The notes under the pieces were generated by a model. That model did not search any database. It was not told where the DNA came from and worked only from the letters and a program-made list of their open reading frames with translations. Of a stretch of 64,000 bases of DNA, positions 16,770-24,399 are shown piece by piece (position 1 is the stretch's first letter; each line of letters opens with the position of its first letter). Origin of the DNA: Ralstonia sp. UNC404CL21Col (lineage in GTDB: Bacteria; Pseudomonadota; Gammaproteobacteria; Burkholderiales; Burkholderiaceae); assembly GCF_000620465.1 (NCBI RefSeq), contig NZ_JIBE01000004.1, positions 1,364,001 to 1,428,000 on the forward strand, written 5' to 3'. The position numbers were made by a program, and so were the translations under genes.

Positions 16770-17336
16770 ATGCTGCTCGCTCACTACGTCCACCATCTGC
16801 CTGCCGATTACGACATGGCGCGACTGCATGCGCGGGCAAGTCAACGCGGCCCGTTGTGGGATGACGCGCCTGCCTTGTTCTTCAAGGCTTTCCTGCTGCG
16901 CGAACGTGGAAAGGTGGGCGCGACGGCCAATCAGTATGCGTCGCTGTACCTGTGGCAGCAGGATGCGGCCTTCCGCGATTTCCTCGTCAACGGCCGCTAC
17001 CACGTGGTGACGGAAAGCTTCGGCCGCGCCGCCATTCGCACACACGTTGCACTCGACGCGCGCAAAGGCCCCGCCCATGCGGCGCGCTTTGCGTACGTTG
17101 AAGAGGAAGACATCGCCCCCGATGTGGAACTCACCGGTGTCTTTCGCCAAGCCATCGAACGCAACCGTGCAGCGGCGGAGCAGGCGGGAACGGTGGCCGC
17201 GGTGATTGGCGTCGATACGGCGGCGTGGCGCTTGACGCGCGTGCGCTTGTCGGAGGCGCCGCCCGCTGACGATGAGATCGCGGCCTGCCACCAGTTGCTG
17301 CACCTCGCGCAGCCGTTGCTGGAGACCTTGCCATGA
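16770..17336 (+). CDS. DUF4865 family protein
   Basis: The 188-residue product begins MLLAHYVHHLPADYDMARLH, the family-like N terminus. It continues with LWDDAPALFFKAFLLRERG and a ferredoxin-like dimeric alpha-beta pattern resembling antibiotic-biosynthesis monooxygenase folds. The function is unknown. It is 16 bases downstream of the tautomerase gene, and its stop overlaps the next start (ATGA at 17333), so these three are translationally linked. Confidence 0.7.
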   Translation: MLLAHYVHHLPADYDMARLHARASQRGPLWDDAPALFFKAFLLRERGKVGATANQYASLYLWQQDAAFRDFLVNGRYHVVTESFGRAAIRTHVALDARKGPAHAARFAYVEEEDIAPDVELTGVFRQAIERNRAAAEQAGTVAAVIGVDTAAWRLTRVRLSEAPPADDEIAACHQLLHLAQPLLETLP

Positions 17337-17458
17337 CCACGCGTCAGATCCTGTTCGCCTATGTGGGCGGCTTGCTCTGGGGAATGCTGCTCATCGTCGG
17401 CGCGGCGGTCACGTTGGCGGCCGTCGCGCGCGACGTGTTGCCGAGGCTCAGTCCTTGA
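17333..17458 (+). CDS. 41-residue single-helix membrane protein
   Basis: The frame reads MTTRQILFAYVGGLLWGMLL and continues through a hydrophobic stretch to VLPRLSP. It has one transmembrane helix (about residues 7-31) and a short basic tail. The start overlaps the DUF4865 stop, and its 3' end overlaps the convergent SRPBCC gene by 11 bases. The coupling and composition support a real small membrane protein; the function is unknown. Confidence 0.55.
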   Translation: MTTRQILFAYVGGLLWGMLLIVGAAVTLAAVARDVLPRLSP

Positions 17459-18410
17459 GCGAATTGCCCAGCATGTCGAGCAGGAACTGCGTGCCGCGCT
17501 CGCGCGATCCGGAATCGTCGTAGCCATCCAGGAAGGCGCCTTGCTCGGTCATGACGAGGTGCGTGCCGCCGGAGCCGTCCTTGGGCTCGCGCAATTCCAG
17601 CGTGGCGAGCGAGGCGGAGATCTTGCGATCGTCCAGGTGCATCACATACGAATAGACGACGCGTTCGTTCGGGATGACGTCGTGATACAGCGCCTCGAAG
17701 CTGGAGACGACACCGCTGTCCCACCGGCCCTTGACGACTTCGCGGCCGCCGGGCGTGGCATCCATTTCACGCACGAGCAGCGTGTAGCCGTTGCCGCCGG
17801 CAAACCACTTGGCCTTGGCGGCCGGGTCGGTCAGTGCCTTGAACACGCGCGAGCGCGGTGCGTCGTAGGTGCGTTCCACCGTAAAGGTGGCATGCACCAC
17901 GGAGCGCTGGATGCCATCGGCCACCGGCACGCTTGCGGCTTCGCGTTCCAGCTTGTCGAGCGTCTGCTTCCAGCCCTCGGATGCGCCCTTGATCATCATC
18001 TCGGCAATCGGTGCGAGCGGCGTGTGGGTCTGCGTGACTTCCATGCGCGTGCCGCCGCCGGTTTCCTCGGCAAATGTGACGACGGTGTGGGCGTTCATCA
18101 GCGGGCGGTTGTCGCCGTCCACCACGTTCATGTCGATGACGAGCCGCGCGTTGGGCACGATCTCGAGAAAGTGGCCGCGCGACCAGTGGTCTTGCCCCTC
18201 GGGCGAGCGCATGCAGACGTCAAACTTGCCGCCCACGCGAAACTCGACTGTTGCGTCCGGCACCGTGAAGTGCGTCGGGCAGAACCAGCGCTTGATGTGG
18301 TCGGCGGTGCTCCAGGCCTTGAAGACCCAGTCGCGCGAAACGGGGAAGGTGCGTGAGATCACGAGGGGGCGCAGGGTCGTGCCGGCGGGGCTGTCAATGG
18401 TCGTCGTCAT
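17448..18410 (-). CDS. tandem SRPBCC (AHSA1-like) protein
   Basis: The 320-residue protein is built from two START/AHSA1-type domains, about residues 15-160 and 170-318. Both open with the same pattern, RTFPVSRDWVFKAWSTADHI and RTYDAPRSRVFKALTDPA, followed by WF. Single-domain versions are normal; this is a duplication or fusion. The domains bind hydrophobic ligands. The gene starts within the 3' end of the ArsR gene (17-bp overlap), the usual ArsR-SRPBCC pairing, so the regulator probably controls both. Confidence 0.85.
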   Translation of the reverse strand: MTTTIDSPAGTTLRPLVISRTFPVSRDWVFKAWSTADHIKRWFCPTHFTVPDATVEFRVGGKFDVCMRSPEGQDHWSRGHFLEIVPNARLVIDMNVVDGDNRPLMNAHTVVTFAEETGGGTRMEVTQTHTPLAPIAEMMIKGASEGWKQTLDKLEREAASVPVADGIQRSVVHATFTVERTYDAPRSRVFKALTDPAAKAKWFAGGNGYTLLVREMDATPGGREVVKGRWDSGVVSSFEALYHDVIPNERVVYSYVMHLDDRKISASLATLELREPKDGSGGTHLVMTEQGAFLDGYDDSGSRERGTQFLLDMLGNSLKD

Positions 18411-18750
18411 GCAAGTCTCCTTGGGTTTTGAGCGTTTCCAGATAGGCGCCCAGGCGGTCGAAGTGCTGTTCCCACTCCAGGCGTCGTTGGTTGATCCACT
18501 GCTCGGCGAGGCTCAGCGCCTCGGGTTCGATACGGCAAGTCCGCACGCGGCCCACCTTTTCCGATCGCACGAGACCGGAGTTCTCCAGCACCGACAGGTG
18601 CTGCATCACCGCGGGCAGCGAGATGTCGAGGGGTTGCGCAAGTTCGCTCACCGACGCCGGCCCGCGCACGAGCTGCACCAGCATCGCGCGCCGGTTGCCG
18701 TCGGCCAGGGCCTGGAAGGCGAGATCGAGGGAAGTGTCATGGTTAAGCAT
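18394..18750 (-). CDS. ArsR-family helix-turn-helix regulator
   Basis: A 118-residue winged-helix protein (LADGNRRAMLVQLVRGPASVSELAQPLDISLPAVMQHLSVLE) of the ArsR type without metal-binding cysteines, so it probably senses an organic ligand or a partner. It overlaps the downstream SRPBCC gene. An 8-11-8 inverted repeat (18755-18781) begins 5 bases before its start, which points to autorepression. Confidence 0.88.
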   Translation of the reverse strand: MLNHDTSLDLAFQALADGNRRAMLVQLVRGPASVSELAQPLDISLPAVMQHLSVLENSGLVRSEKVGRVRTCRIEPEALSLAEQWINQRRLEWEQHFDRLGAYLETLKTQGDLHDDDH

Positions 18751-18754
18751 GTGG

Positions 18755-18781
18755 TTAACTATAGCGACTCTGAATAGTTAA
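18755..18781. promoter_or_regulatory. probable ArsR operator
   Basis: TTAACTAT (18755-18762) and ATAGTTAA (18774-18781) form a perfect inverted repeat with an 11-base spacer, adjacent to the ArsR start codon. Confidence 0.65.
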
Positions 18782-18817
18782 GCAAGTACTTTATCTTTCT
18801 GTCGTTGACACACCGAT

Positions 18818-18854
18818 TTACTTCGCATACAAAGTAAAACACTTCGCATGCGAA
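18818..18854. promoter_or_regulatory. two TTCGCAT-type boxes upstream of the hydrolase-MarR operon
   Basis: TTACTTCGCATACAAAGTAA (18818-18837, 16 of 20 bases symmetric) and the perfect 12-mer TTCGCATGCGAA (18843-18854) share TTCGCAT and lie 14-50 bases before the hydrolase start. MarR proteins commonly bind such sites, and one is encoded in the operon. Confidence 0.65.
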
Positions 18855-18867
18855 CTAAACCGACGTC

Positions 18868-19755
18868 ATGGACAGCACACCGCACACCATTCCCGCCACA
18901 GACGGCTATCGCCTCGGCGCCATGCTCTGGACGGCTGCCGGCGCGCCGCAGGGCGTGGTGGTCATGCACCCGGCCACCGGCGTGCCCCAGCGCATCTACC
19001 AAGCCTTTGCCAAGTTCCTGGCCGAGCACGGCTTCCACACGATCACGTACGACTACCGCGGCATCGGCGCATCGCGGCCCAAGAGCCTGCGGCGGTTTAC
19101 TGCCCGCATGCGCGACTGGGCGCTGCTCGACGCCGAAGGTGTGATGCGATGGGCAAGGGTGCGCTATCCGGAGTTGCCGCAACTGGCGGTGGGGCACTCG
19201 GTGGGCGGCCACGCCATCGGCCTGTGCTGCGCCGACTGGGATGTCGCGGGCGTGGTGCAGGTGGCCTGCCACACGGGCAACTCGCGCTTCATCCGCCAAC
19301 GCGGCGAACGTTGGCGCGTGGAGTTGATCCTGCGCGGTGTCGGCCCCTTGATGGCGCGGTTGATGGGCTACGTGCCGGGCAAGCGCATGGGCCTGGGCGA
19401 AGACCTGCCGGGCGGCGTCGCCATCGAATGGGGCGCATGGGCCGGCATGCAGCGCTACTTTTTCGATGATCCGACGCTCGGCGCCATCGAGCGCTTCAAC
19501 CGCGTCACGCATCCGGTGCTCGTCTACGGCTTTGACGATGACCCGTGGGCCACGCCCGCCGCCATCAACGCATTGACGATGCACTTCACGAACACGTGGG
19601 TCGAGCGGCGGCAGATCACGCCTGCCCAGGCCGGCGGCGCGGTGGGGCACATGGGCTTCTTTCGCGCGCAGTTCGCCACCACGCTGTGGCCGGGTCTGGT
19701 GGATTGGCTGCGCGAGCGTGCCGCTGCCACACGCAGCGAAGCGGAGGCTGCATGA
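18868..19755 (+). CDS. alpha/beta hydrolase (serine-aminopeptidase-like)
   Basis: The 295-residue product has the nucleophile elbow GHSVGG with Ser111, the oxyanion region HPATGVPQ near residue 34, an Asp in GFDDDPWATP and a catalytic His in GHMGFFR. It is a complete cytoplasmic alpha/beta hydrolase, probably an esterase or thioesterase. It is the first gene of a three-gene operon with MarR and an enoyl-CoA hydratase, which suggests hydrolysis of an acyl compound before beta-oxidation-like steps. Confidence 0.85.
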   Translation: MDSTPHTIPATDGYRLGAMLWTAAGAPQGVVVMHPATGVPQRIYQAFAKFLAEHGFHTITYDYRGIGASRPKSLRRFTARMRDWALLDAEGVMRWARVRYPELPQLAVGHSVGGHAIGLCCADWDVAGVVQVACHTGNSRFIRQRGERWRVELILRGVGPLMARLMGYVPGKRMGLGEDLPGGVAIEWGAWAGMQRYFFDDPTLGAIERFNRVTHPVLVYGFDDDPWATPAAINALTMHFTNTWVERRQITPAQAGGAVGHMGFFRAQFATTLWPGLVDWLRERAAATRSEAEAA

Positions 19756-20186
19756 CAGCACCCGACCGCCGCCTTGTGTATCTGATCAGCGTTGGACAAC
19801 GCCGCTTGCAGCGCTGGATTCAATCGCGCACCGGCGAGGGCGTGACCGCCGCGCAATCCGGCCTGCTGTTCTTCCTGGAAAAGAACGACGGCGCGTTGAT
19901 GCGCGAAGCCGGCGCCGCGTTGGACCTCGGCCCCTCTGCCATGAGCGGCCTGGTCGATCGCTCAGTCGACGCCGGCCTCATCGAGCGACGCGCCGATGCC
20001 AAGGATGGCCGCGCCTGGCAACTCTGGATCACCCCCGCAGGCCGCGACGCCTTGGCCGAAACACGCACCGGCCTGGCTGAGCTGAACGCGCGGCTGACCG
20101 ACGGTTTTACCGACGCCGAGATCGACGTCGTCGCACGCTGGCTGGCCAGCCTGCAAACCAAGTTCCCCAACGGAGACGAGCAATGA
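19752..20186 (+). CDS. MarR family transcriptional regulator
   Basis: A 144-residue winged-helix protein with the MarR core EAGAALDLGPSAMSGLVDRSVDAGLIERRADAKDGRAWQL, including the DxRxW-like wing. It overlaps the hydrolase stop by 4 bases and the next start by 4 bases, so all three genes are coupled. It probably represses its own operon through the boxes at 18818-18854 and is released by an aromatic or acyl-CoA ligand (family inference). Confidence 0.88.
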   Translation: MTAPDRRLVYLISVGQRRLQRWIQSRTGEGVTAAQSGLLFFLEKNDGALMREAGAALDLGPSAMSGLVDRSVDAGLIERRADAKDGRAWQLWITPAGRDALAETRTGLAELNARLTDGFTDAEIDVVARWLASLQTKFPNGDEQ

Positions 20187-20971
20187 GTGAACACATCCAG
20201 AGCCACAACGCCGACGGCGTGCTGACGCTCACCCTGGCGCGCGCCGACAAGAAGAACGCCATGACCGACGCGATGTACGGCGCACTGGCCGATGCGCTGG
20301 ACGCCGCCGAGCGCGACAACACCGTGCGCGTGGTGCTGCTGCGCGCCGAAGGCGACATGTTCTCCGCCGGCAACGACATCACCGAATTCGCATCGATTGC
20401 CATGACCGGCGGCAAGGGCAACAAGGGTGACGCCGAGCGCAACGTCGTCCGCTTCCTGCATGCGCTGGCCAGTGCCACGCGCCCGCTGGTGGCGGCAGTG
20501 CAGGGCCGCGCGGTCGGTATCGGCACGACCATGCTGCTCCATTGCGACTTCGTGCTGTTGGCGGACAACGCGCAGCTGTCCACGCCGTTCGTCAATCTGG
20601 CGCTGGTGCCCGAAGCCGCATCGAGCCTGCTGATGCCGGGGCGCCTGGGCCACGTGCGCGCGTTCGAGATGTTCGCGCTGGGCGATGCGGTGAGCGCCGA
20701 ATCGGCACTCGCGTGGGGTTTGGCGAATCGGGTGGTGCCGCTGTACCAGCTCGGCACGGAGGCGCAGGCCATTGCGGCGCGGTTGGCGCGCCAGCCGCTG
20801 GGCGCCCTGACCGAAACCAAGCGCCTGATGCGCGATGCTGAACTGCTCAAGCAACAGATGGATGCGGAGAGCGCCTGCTTTGCGCGGCGGCTGCAATCGC
20901 CAGAGGCGCATGAAGCCTTCCGGGCGTTTGCTGATCGACGGCCGCCCAATTTCAACGCCGTGGCGCACTGA
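20183..20971 (+). CDS. enoyl-CoA hydratase/isomerase family protein
   Basis: A 262-residue crotonase-fold protein. The oxyanion-hole segments are AEGDMFSAGNDITEF and VQGRAVGIGTTMLLHCD, and a Glu in LALVPEAASS corresponds to one of the two catalytic acids. It is probably an enoyl-CoA hydratase or isomerase acting on fatty or aromatic acyl-CoA. It is the last gene of the hydrolase-MarR operon and is followed by a terminator. Confidence 0.88.
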   Translation: MSEHIQSHNADGVLTLTLARADKKNAMTDAMYGALADALDAAERDNTVRVVLLRAEGDMFSAGNDITEFASIAMTGGKGNKGDAERNVVRFLHALASATRPLVAAVQGRAVGIGTTMLLHCDFVLLADNAQLSTPFVNLALVPEAASSLLMPGRLGHVRAFEMFALGDAVSAESALAWGLANRVVPLYQLGTEAQAIAARLARQPLGALTETKRLMRDAELLKQQMDAESACFARRLQSPEAHEAFRAFADRRPPNFNAVAH

Positions 20972-20990
20972 GCGCGGCGGTGTCTCCTTC

Positions 20991-21017
20991 GGCGGCCCTG
21001 GTCCGGCCGCCTTTTTT
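20991..21017 (+). terminator. terminator after the enoyl-CoA hydratase
   Basis: GGCGGCC (20991-20997) and GGCCGCC (21005-21011) flank a 7-base loop and are followed by TTTTTT. It separates two convergent operons. Confidence 0.85.
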
Positions 21018-21020
21018 CAT

Positions 21021-21953
21021 TCAAACCGCCAATCGCCCTTGCGTGGCTGCCACGGAAATCGTCGCTTCCATGCCGGCGGTAAAACGCAGGTAATCGGCCT
21101 CCATGCCGTCGGAAAAGATCACGCCGTTCTCCGGCATGCGCGAGCGCAGCTTGAGCGGTTGGTCTGCATCCACACGGCCAAACACGAGCGTGGCCTGCGA
21201 TGCGCGGCTCGGAAACGGCTCGCGCACAGCGAACGTTAGTTGCGGGGTGTCCCACGGTTCGGGTTCGTAGCGGAAGCCATCGCCGCCGGCATGCATGGCG
21301 CGTGCGACGCCCATCGAGCCGGTCACGATGCTCTTCAGCCACGCCGTCGAACCGAGCCCCGTGGCGACGATAATGCCCGACGACGATTGCGCTTCACGCC
21401 GCTCACCCAGTTCGATTTCATACAGCGCAGACGCATGCGTGCGCGGCCCGATGAACAGGTCGTTGACGGCGCGCAGCACCTGCCCGTCAGACAGCCGTGC
21501 TTCGGCCATCGTCACCGCTTTGATGGGGCGCCTGTCGCGCGCCACGTCGGCCAGCACGGTGCCGAGATTTTTCGGCTCGAAGGGCAACAGCACGCCGTCC
21601 CAGCGGCCGGGCTCCGGGTTCAGGCCAATCAGCGGCTGGCCATCGAGATACTTCATCGAGTTGGCGACCAGCCCGTCTTGCCCGAGCGCCACGACGATAT
21701 CGTCCGGCGCAAAGATGAAGTTGGGCAGGTAGCCGCGATCCACCACCTGATAGCGGCCCCAGGCTTCCAACGCGCGCACGGTGATGTCGAGGCTGCGCGC
21801 GTAGGCGGCGTTCTCGGCCAGGTAGTCGGAAAAATCGGCGCCCAGGTGTTCGAGGTAGAACTTCGCCTGCGCCAGCGTGTGGTGGCGCGCCACCAGCTCT
21901 TCAAGCCGGGTGCGGCGCGTCACCAGTACGACCTTGCGGCCTTCGGTGCTCAT
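21021..21953 (-). CDS. divergent NAD kinase family protein
   Basis: The 310-residue product keeps the NAD-kinase layout. The ATP-site loop reads ALGQDGLVANS (GQDG at residues 91-94 where kinases have GGDG). It has an ND motif in RAVNDLFIGP and the GSTAW motif in VATGLGSTAWLKS. The altered first motif leaves doubt about normal kinase activity. It overlaps the SPFH gene by 4 bases. The divergent neighbour is an NrtR-type regulator, and such regulators are tied to NAD metabolism, so an NAD(H)-linked role for the pair is likely. Confidence 0.8.
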   Translation of the reverse strand: MSTEGRKVVLVTRRTRLEELVARHHTLAQAKFYLEHLGADFSDYLAENAAYARSLDITVRALEAWGRYQVVDRGYLPNFIFAPDDIVVALGQDGLVANSMKYLDGQPLIGLNPEPGRWDGVLLPFEPKNLGTVLADVARDRRPIKAVTMAEARLSDGQVLRAVNDLFIGPRTHASALYEIELGERREAQSSSGIIVATGLGSTAWLKSIVTGSMGVARAMHAGGDGFRYEPEPWDTPQLTFAVREPFPSRASQATLVFGRVDADQPLKLRSRMPENGVIFSDGMEADYLRFTAGMEATISVAATQGRLAV

Positions 21954-22993
21954 GACGCGACCCGTGCGGTGGCGTTGGAGGCGGTGGCGTTCATCAGCCC
22001 TTGCAGCAGGTCCGGCGACACGTTCAATTGGCCGATGCGTTCTGCACGTTCGGCAATGCCGCCAAAGGCCTGCGCGATGAGCTGGCCAGGCTGCATGCCG
22101 GCTGCAGCCAGCGCGTTGACGATGCGCGGGTCTGCCTTTTCCAGCGCCTGCATGACGGCGGCCACGCGGTAGGCCTCGGCTTCTGCCAGCGTGCGGCTGT
22201 TTTCGGCCTGCCCGGCCACGAAGGCCTTGCGCTGGCCTTCGAGTTCCACATCGGCGGCCATCTGTTCGTTGCGCAGGGCATTTTCCTTGCGCATCAGTGT
22301 GGCCTTGGCTTCCATCTGCGTCTCGCGGATCTGGCGCTTCTTCTGCTCAACCGCAATGTCGGTGTCCAGCTCGTTCTGGCGAATGGCGCGTTCGTTTTCC
22401 ACGGCCGACATGCGACGCAAGTAGACGGCGTCATCCGCGGCCTTGAGGTTGGATTCGCGAGCTTCGGCTTCCAGCGCGCGGGCGATGTCCGGGGTCGGCT
22501 TGACCGCCATGACCGACACGCCCAGGATCTCCAACCCCAACGCGGCAATTTCAGGCTGCGCAGCCAATTCGGCTTGCGCGGTGCGCGCGATGGCCGCCGA
22601 TGCGCGCAGCGCGGCCTTCAGCTCCATCGCCTGCACGGCTTGCTGCACGATCACTTCCACTTGCTGAGCCACGCGATCGCCCAGACGCTTCGGGTCTTCC
22701 GACACGTAGGTCTGGCCGTTCTTGGCGAGCGAGAAATCCATCATCGCGGCGGTGCGGCGCGGATCGCTGATGCGGTACGTCACCTGGCCCTGCACGGTCA
22801 CGCTCTGGAAGTCGGCCGTCACCAGTTCAAGGATGAAAGGGCGGTCCTGACTCGCTACCGGCACCGCCACCAGCGTGGTCGTCGGGCCGTAGTAGAAGAA
22901 CGACAGGCCCGAGCCTTCGCGCACTACCTTGCCGGCGCGGAACTGCATGAGATGAACGGTGGGCTGTGACTTGATGAAGCGGATGCCGAACAT
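21950..22993 (-). CDS. SPFH/Band-7 family protein
   Basis: The 347-residue product has an SPFH domain at about residues 20-180 (ADFQSVTVQGQVTYRISDP). A long charged helix (about 190-290, VENERAIRQNELDTDIAVEQKK) is likely to form a coiled coil, and a Gly/Ala-rich tail follows. There is no obvious transmembrane segment, so it may be peripheral. SPFH proteins assemble membrane-associated oligomers. The start at 22993 has a perfect GGAGG. It is the first gene of the operon with the NAD-kinase-like protein and faces the NrtR gene across two palindromes. Confidence 0.85.
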   Translation of the reverse strand: MFGIRFIKSQPTVHLMQFRAGKVVREGSGLSFFYYGPTTTLVAVPVASQDRPFILELVTADFQSVTVQGQVTYRISDPRRTAAMMDFSLAKNGQTYVSEDPKRLGDRVAQQVEVIVQQAVQAMELKAALRASAAIARTAQAELAAQPEIAALGLEILGVSVMAVKPTPDIARALEAEARESNLKAADDAVYLRRMSAVENERAIRQNELDTDIAVEQKKRQIRETQMEAKATLMRKENALRNEQMAADVELEGQRKAFVAGQAENSRTLAEAEAYRVAAVMQALEKADPRIVNALAAAGMQPGQLIAQAFGGIAERAERIGQLNVSPDLLQGLMNATASNATARVAS

Positions 22994-23011
22994 GATGACC
23001 TCCTGTTTTGT

Positions 23012-23053
23012 AAGTTGTACAGTACAACTTGTATGGGTTGGACAATACAACTT
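23012..23053. promoter_or_regulatory. NrtR-type operator pair
   Basis: The perfect palindrome AAGTTGTAC-A-GTACAACTT (23012-23030) is followed by a degenerate inverted copy (TAAGTTGTATTGTC on the minus strand, 23040-23053). It lies between the SPFH operon and the NrtR gene and probably controls both. Confidence 0.75.
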
Positions 23054-23087
23054 ACTATGGGGGCCGTCAAGACATTTGTGATGCGCC

Positions 23088-23822
23088 ATGGCTACCCGAA
23101 CTTCTGCGAAGACCTTCCCGCTGCCGTTCACCACCGTCGATGTCGTCATCTTTACGGTGCTGGACGACGTGTTGCGCGTGCTGCTCGTGCAGCGTCCCAA
23201 TACGGAAGGGGAGCCTTTTCCCGGCGCATGGGCGCTGCCGGGGGGCTTTGTCGATACGGCTGTCGATGCCACGCTGGAAGACTGCGCGCGCCGCAAGCTG
23301 CTGGAGAAAACCGGTGTGGGCAGCCCGTATCTGGAGCAGTTGGGCAGCTGGGGCGGTGCGACGCGCGACCCGCGCGGCTGGTCTGCCACGCATGTCTACT
23401 TTGCGTTGATGCCCGCGCAGGGCGTGGCGCTCGCCAAGGGCGCCAATGCGGCCGACGTGGCGTGGTTTGCTGTGGACGACGTGCTTCGCGCGCCTGAACT
23501 GGCCTTCGACCACGCGGACATCCTGCGCGCCGCCGTTGAGCGTTTGCGCAGCAAGGTCGAATACACCTCGTTGCCCGCCTTTCTGCTGGCCGAGCCGTTT
23601 TCGCTGCCGCAGTTGCAGCGCATGTACGAAATCGTGCTCGGCCGCCCGGTCGACAAAAGCGGTTTTCGCACCCGCATGCTGGCCGCCAACTTTCTGGAAG
23701 AGTCCGGCGTGGCGGAAGGGGATTCGTACCGTCCTGCCAAGGGCTACCGGCTGATTGACCGCAGCCAGCCGGTCGTTTTTCCGCGCACGTTCAGCCCGCG
23801 CGGTGGTGATTCAAACGCCTGA
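23088..23822 (+). CDS. nrtR: NUDIX-domain transcriptional regulator (NrtR type)
   Basis: The 244-residue product has an N-terminal NUDIX domain (about 12-150) and a C-terminal winged helix (about 155-235, EYTSLPAFLLAEPFSLPQLQRMYEIVLGRP), the NrtR layout. The catalytic NUDIX box is degenerate: RKLLEKTGV stands where REUxEExGU is expected, with two glutamates replaced by Lys. That suits ligand sensing (ADP-ribose or a relative) rather than hydrolysis. It is divergent from the SPFH/NAD-kinase-like operon across a perfect palindrome, so it is probably that operon's repressor. Confidence 0.88.
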   Translation: MATRTSAKTFPLPFTTVDVVIFTVLDDVLRVLLVQRPNTEGEPFPGAWALPGGFVDTAVDATLEDCARRKLLEKTGVGSPYLEQLGSWGGATRDPRGWSATHVYFALMPAQGVALAKGANAADVAWFAVDDVLRAPELAFDHADILRAAVERLRSKVEYTSLPAFLLAEPFSLPQLQRMYEIVLGRPVDKSGFRTRMLAANFLEESGVAEGDSYRPAKGYRLIDRSQPVVFPRTFSPRGGDSNA

Positions 23823-23870
23823 GCGCGCCTGGGGCTCAGGCTCTGGGGGGCGGACGTGTTGAAGCGCCTG

Positions 23871-24326
23871 CTAAGGCTGCTCATCGTCTTCCAGCGAAAA
23901 CCGCTGTGCAGCGCGTGTGCCGTTGCGGGCCGTTTCATCGACCACGCCTCGCATGACCACCCGCTGGCCGGGCTCCGCAGCGATGGTGGGGCGCCCCTGG
24001 TTGGGCCGGCTGTCGATCCCGGCGATGGGGGCTTCCGGGTCCGGCTCAGGGCGGCTGTTGTCGAGGGACGCATTCGAGTAGATGACGTTGTCTTGCCACT
24101 GTGACGCGCTCTTCGCAGCCTCCAGGCCCTTGCCGTCGGTGTCGACGGTGTTGTCCGTCGCTTCGGCGCCTGCAGCGTCGACGGAAAGGATGCGGCGGGA
24201 GGCGCGCGCAAGCGGGTCGTTGCGCGGCGAATCGGGTGGCGGTTGCGTCAGCTTGGCGCCTTCGGGCTGGCGCGTCACGGGTTCTTCGGGCTGAGGCTGC
24301 GCTTGGTTGTGCTCGGCGTTGTGCAT
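23871..24326 (-). CDS. acidic, Pro/Asp-rich hypothetical protein
   Basis: The 151-residue soluble protein is rich in Asp, Glu, Pro and Gln and looks largely disordered (MHNAEHNQAQPQPEEPVTRQ, ending DDEQP). No family or catalytic motif was recognised. The start at 24326 has AGGAG at good spacing; the longer frame from 24470 would add Arg-rich residues that overlap the neighbouring MocR gene. It follows the MocR gene in the same orientation. Confidence 0.55.
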   Translation of the reverse strand: MHNAEHNQAQPQPEEPVTRQPEGAKLTQPPPDSPRNDPLARASRRILSVDAAGAEATDNTVDTDGKGLEAAKSASQWQDNVIYSNASLDNSRPEPDPEAPIAGIDSRPNQGRPTIAAEPGQRVVMRGVVDETARNGTRAAQRFSLEDDEQP

Positions 24327-24399
24327 GATCGGGCTCCTGCGCCGCTGCATGCGGCATGAACCCCTGCAGCACCGCAACGTGCGTGCCCGGCCTCGTACC

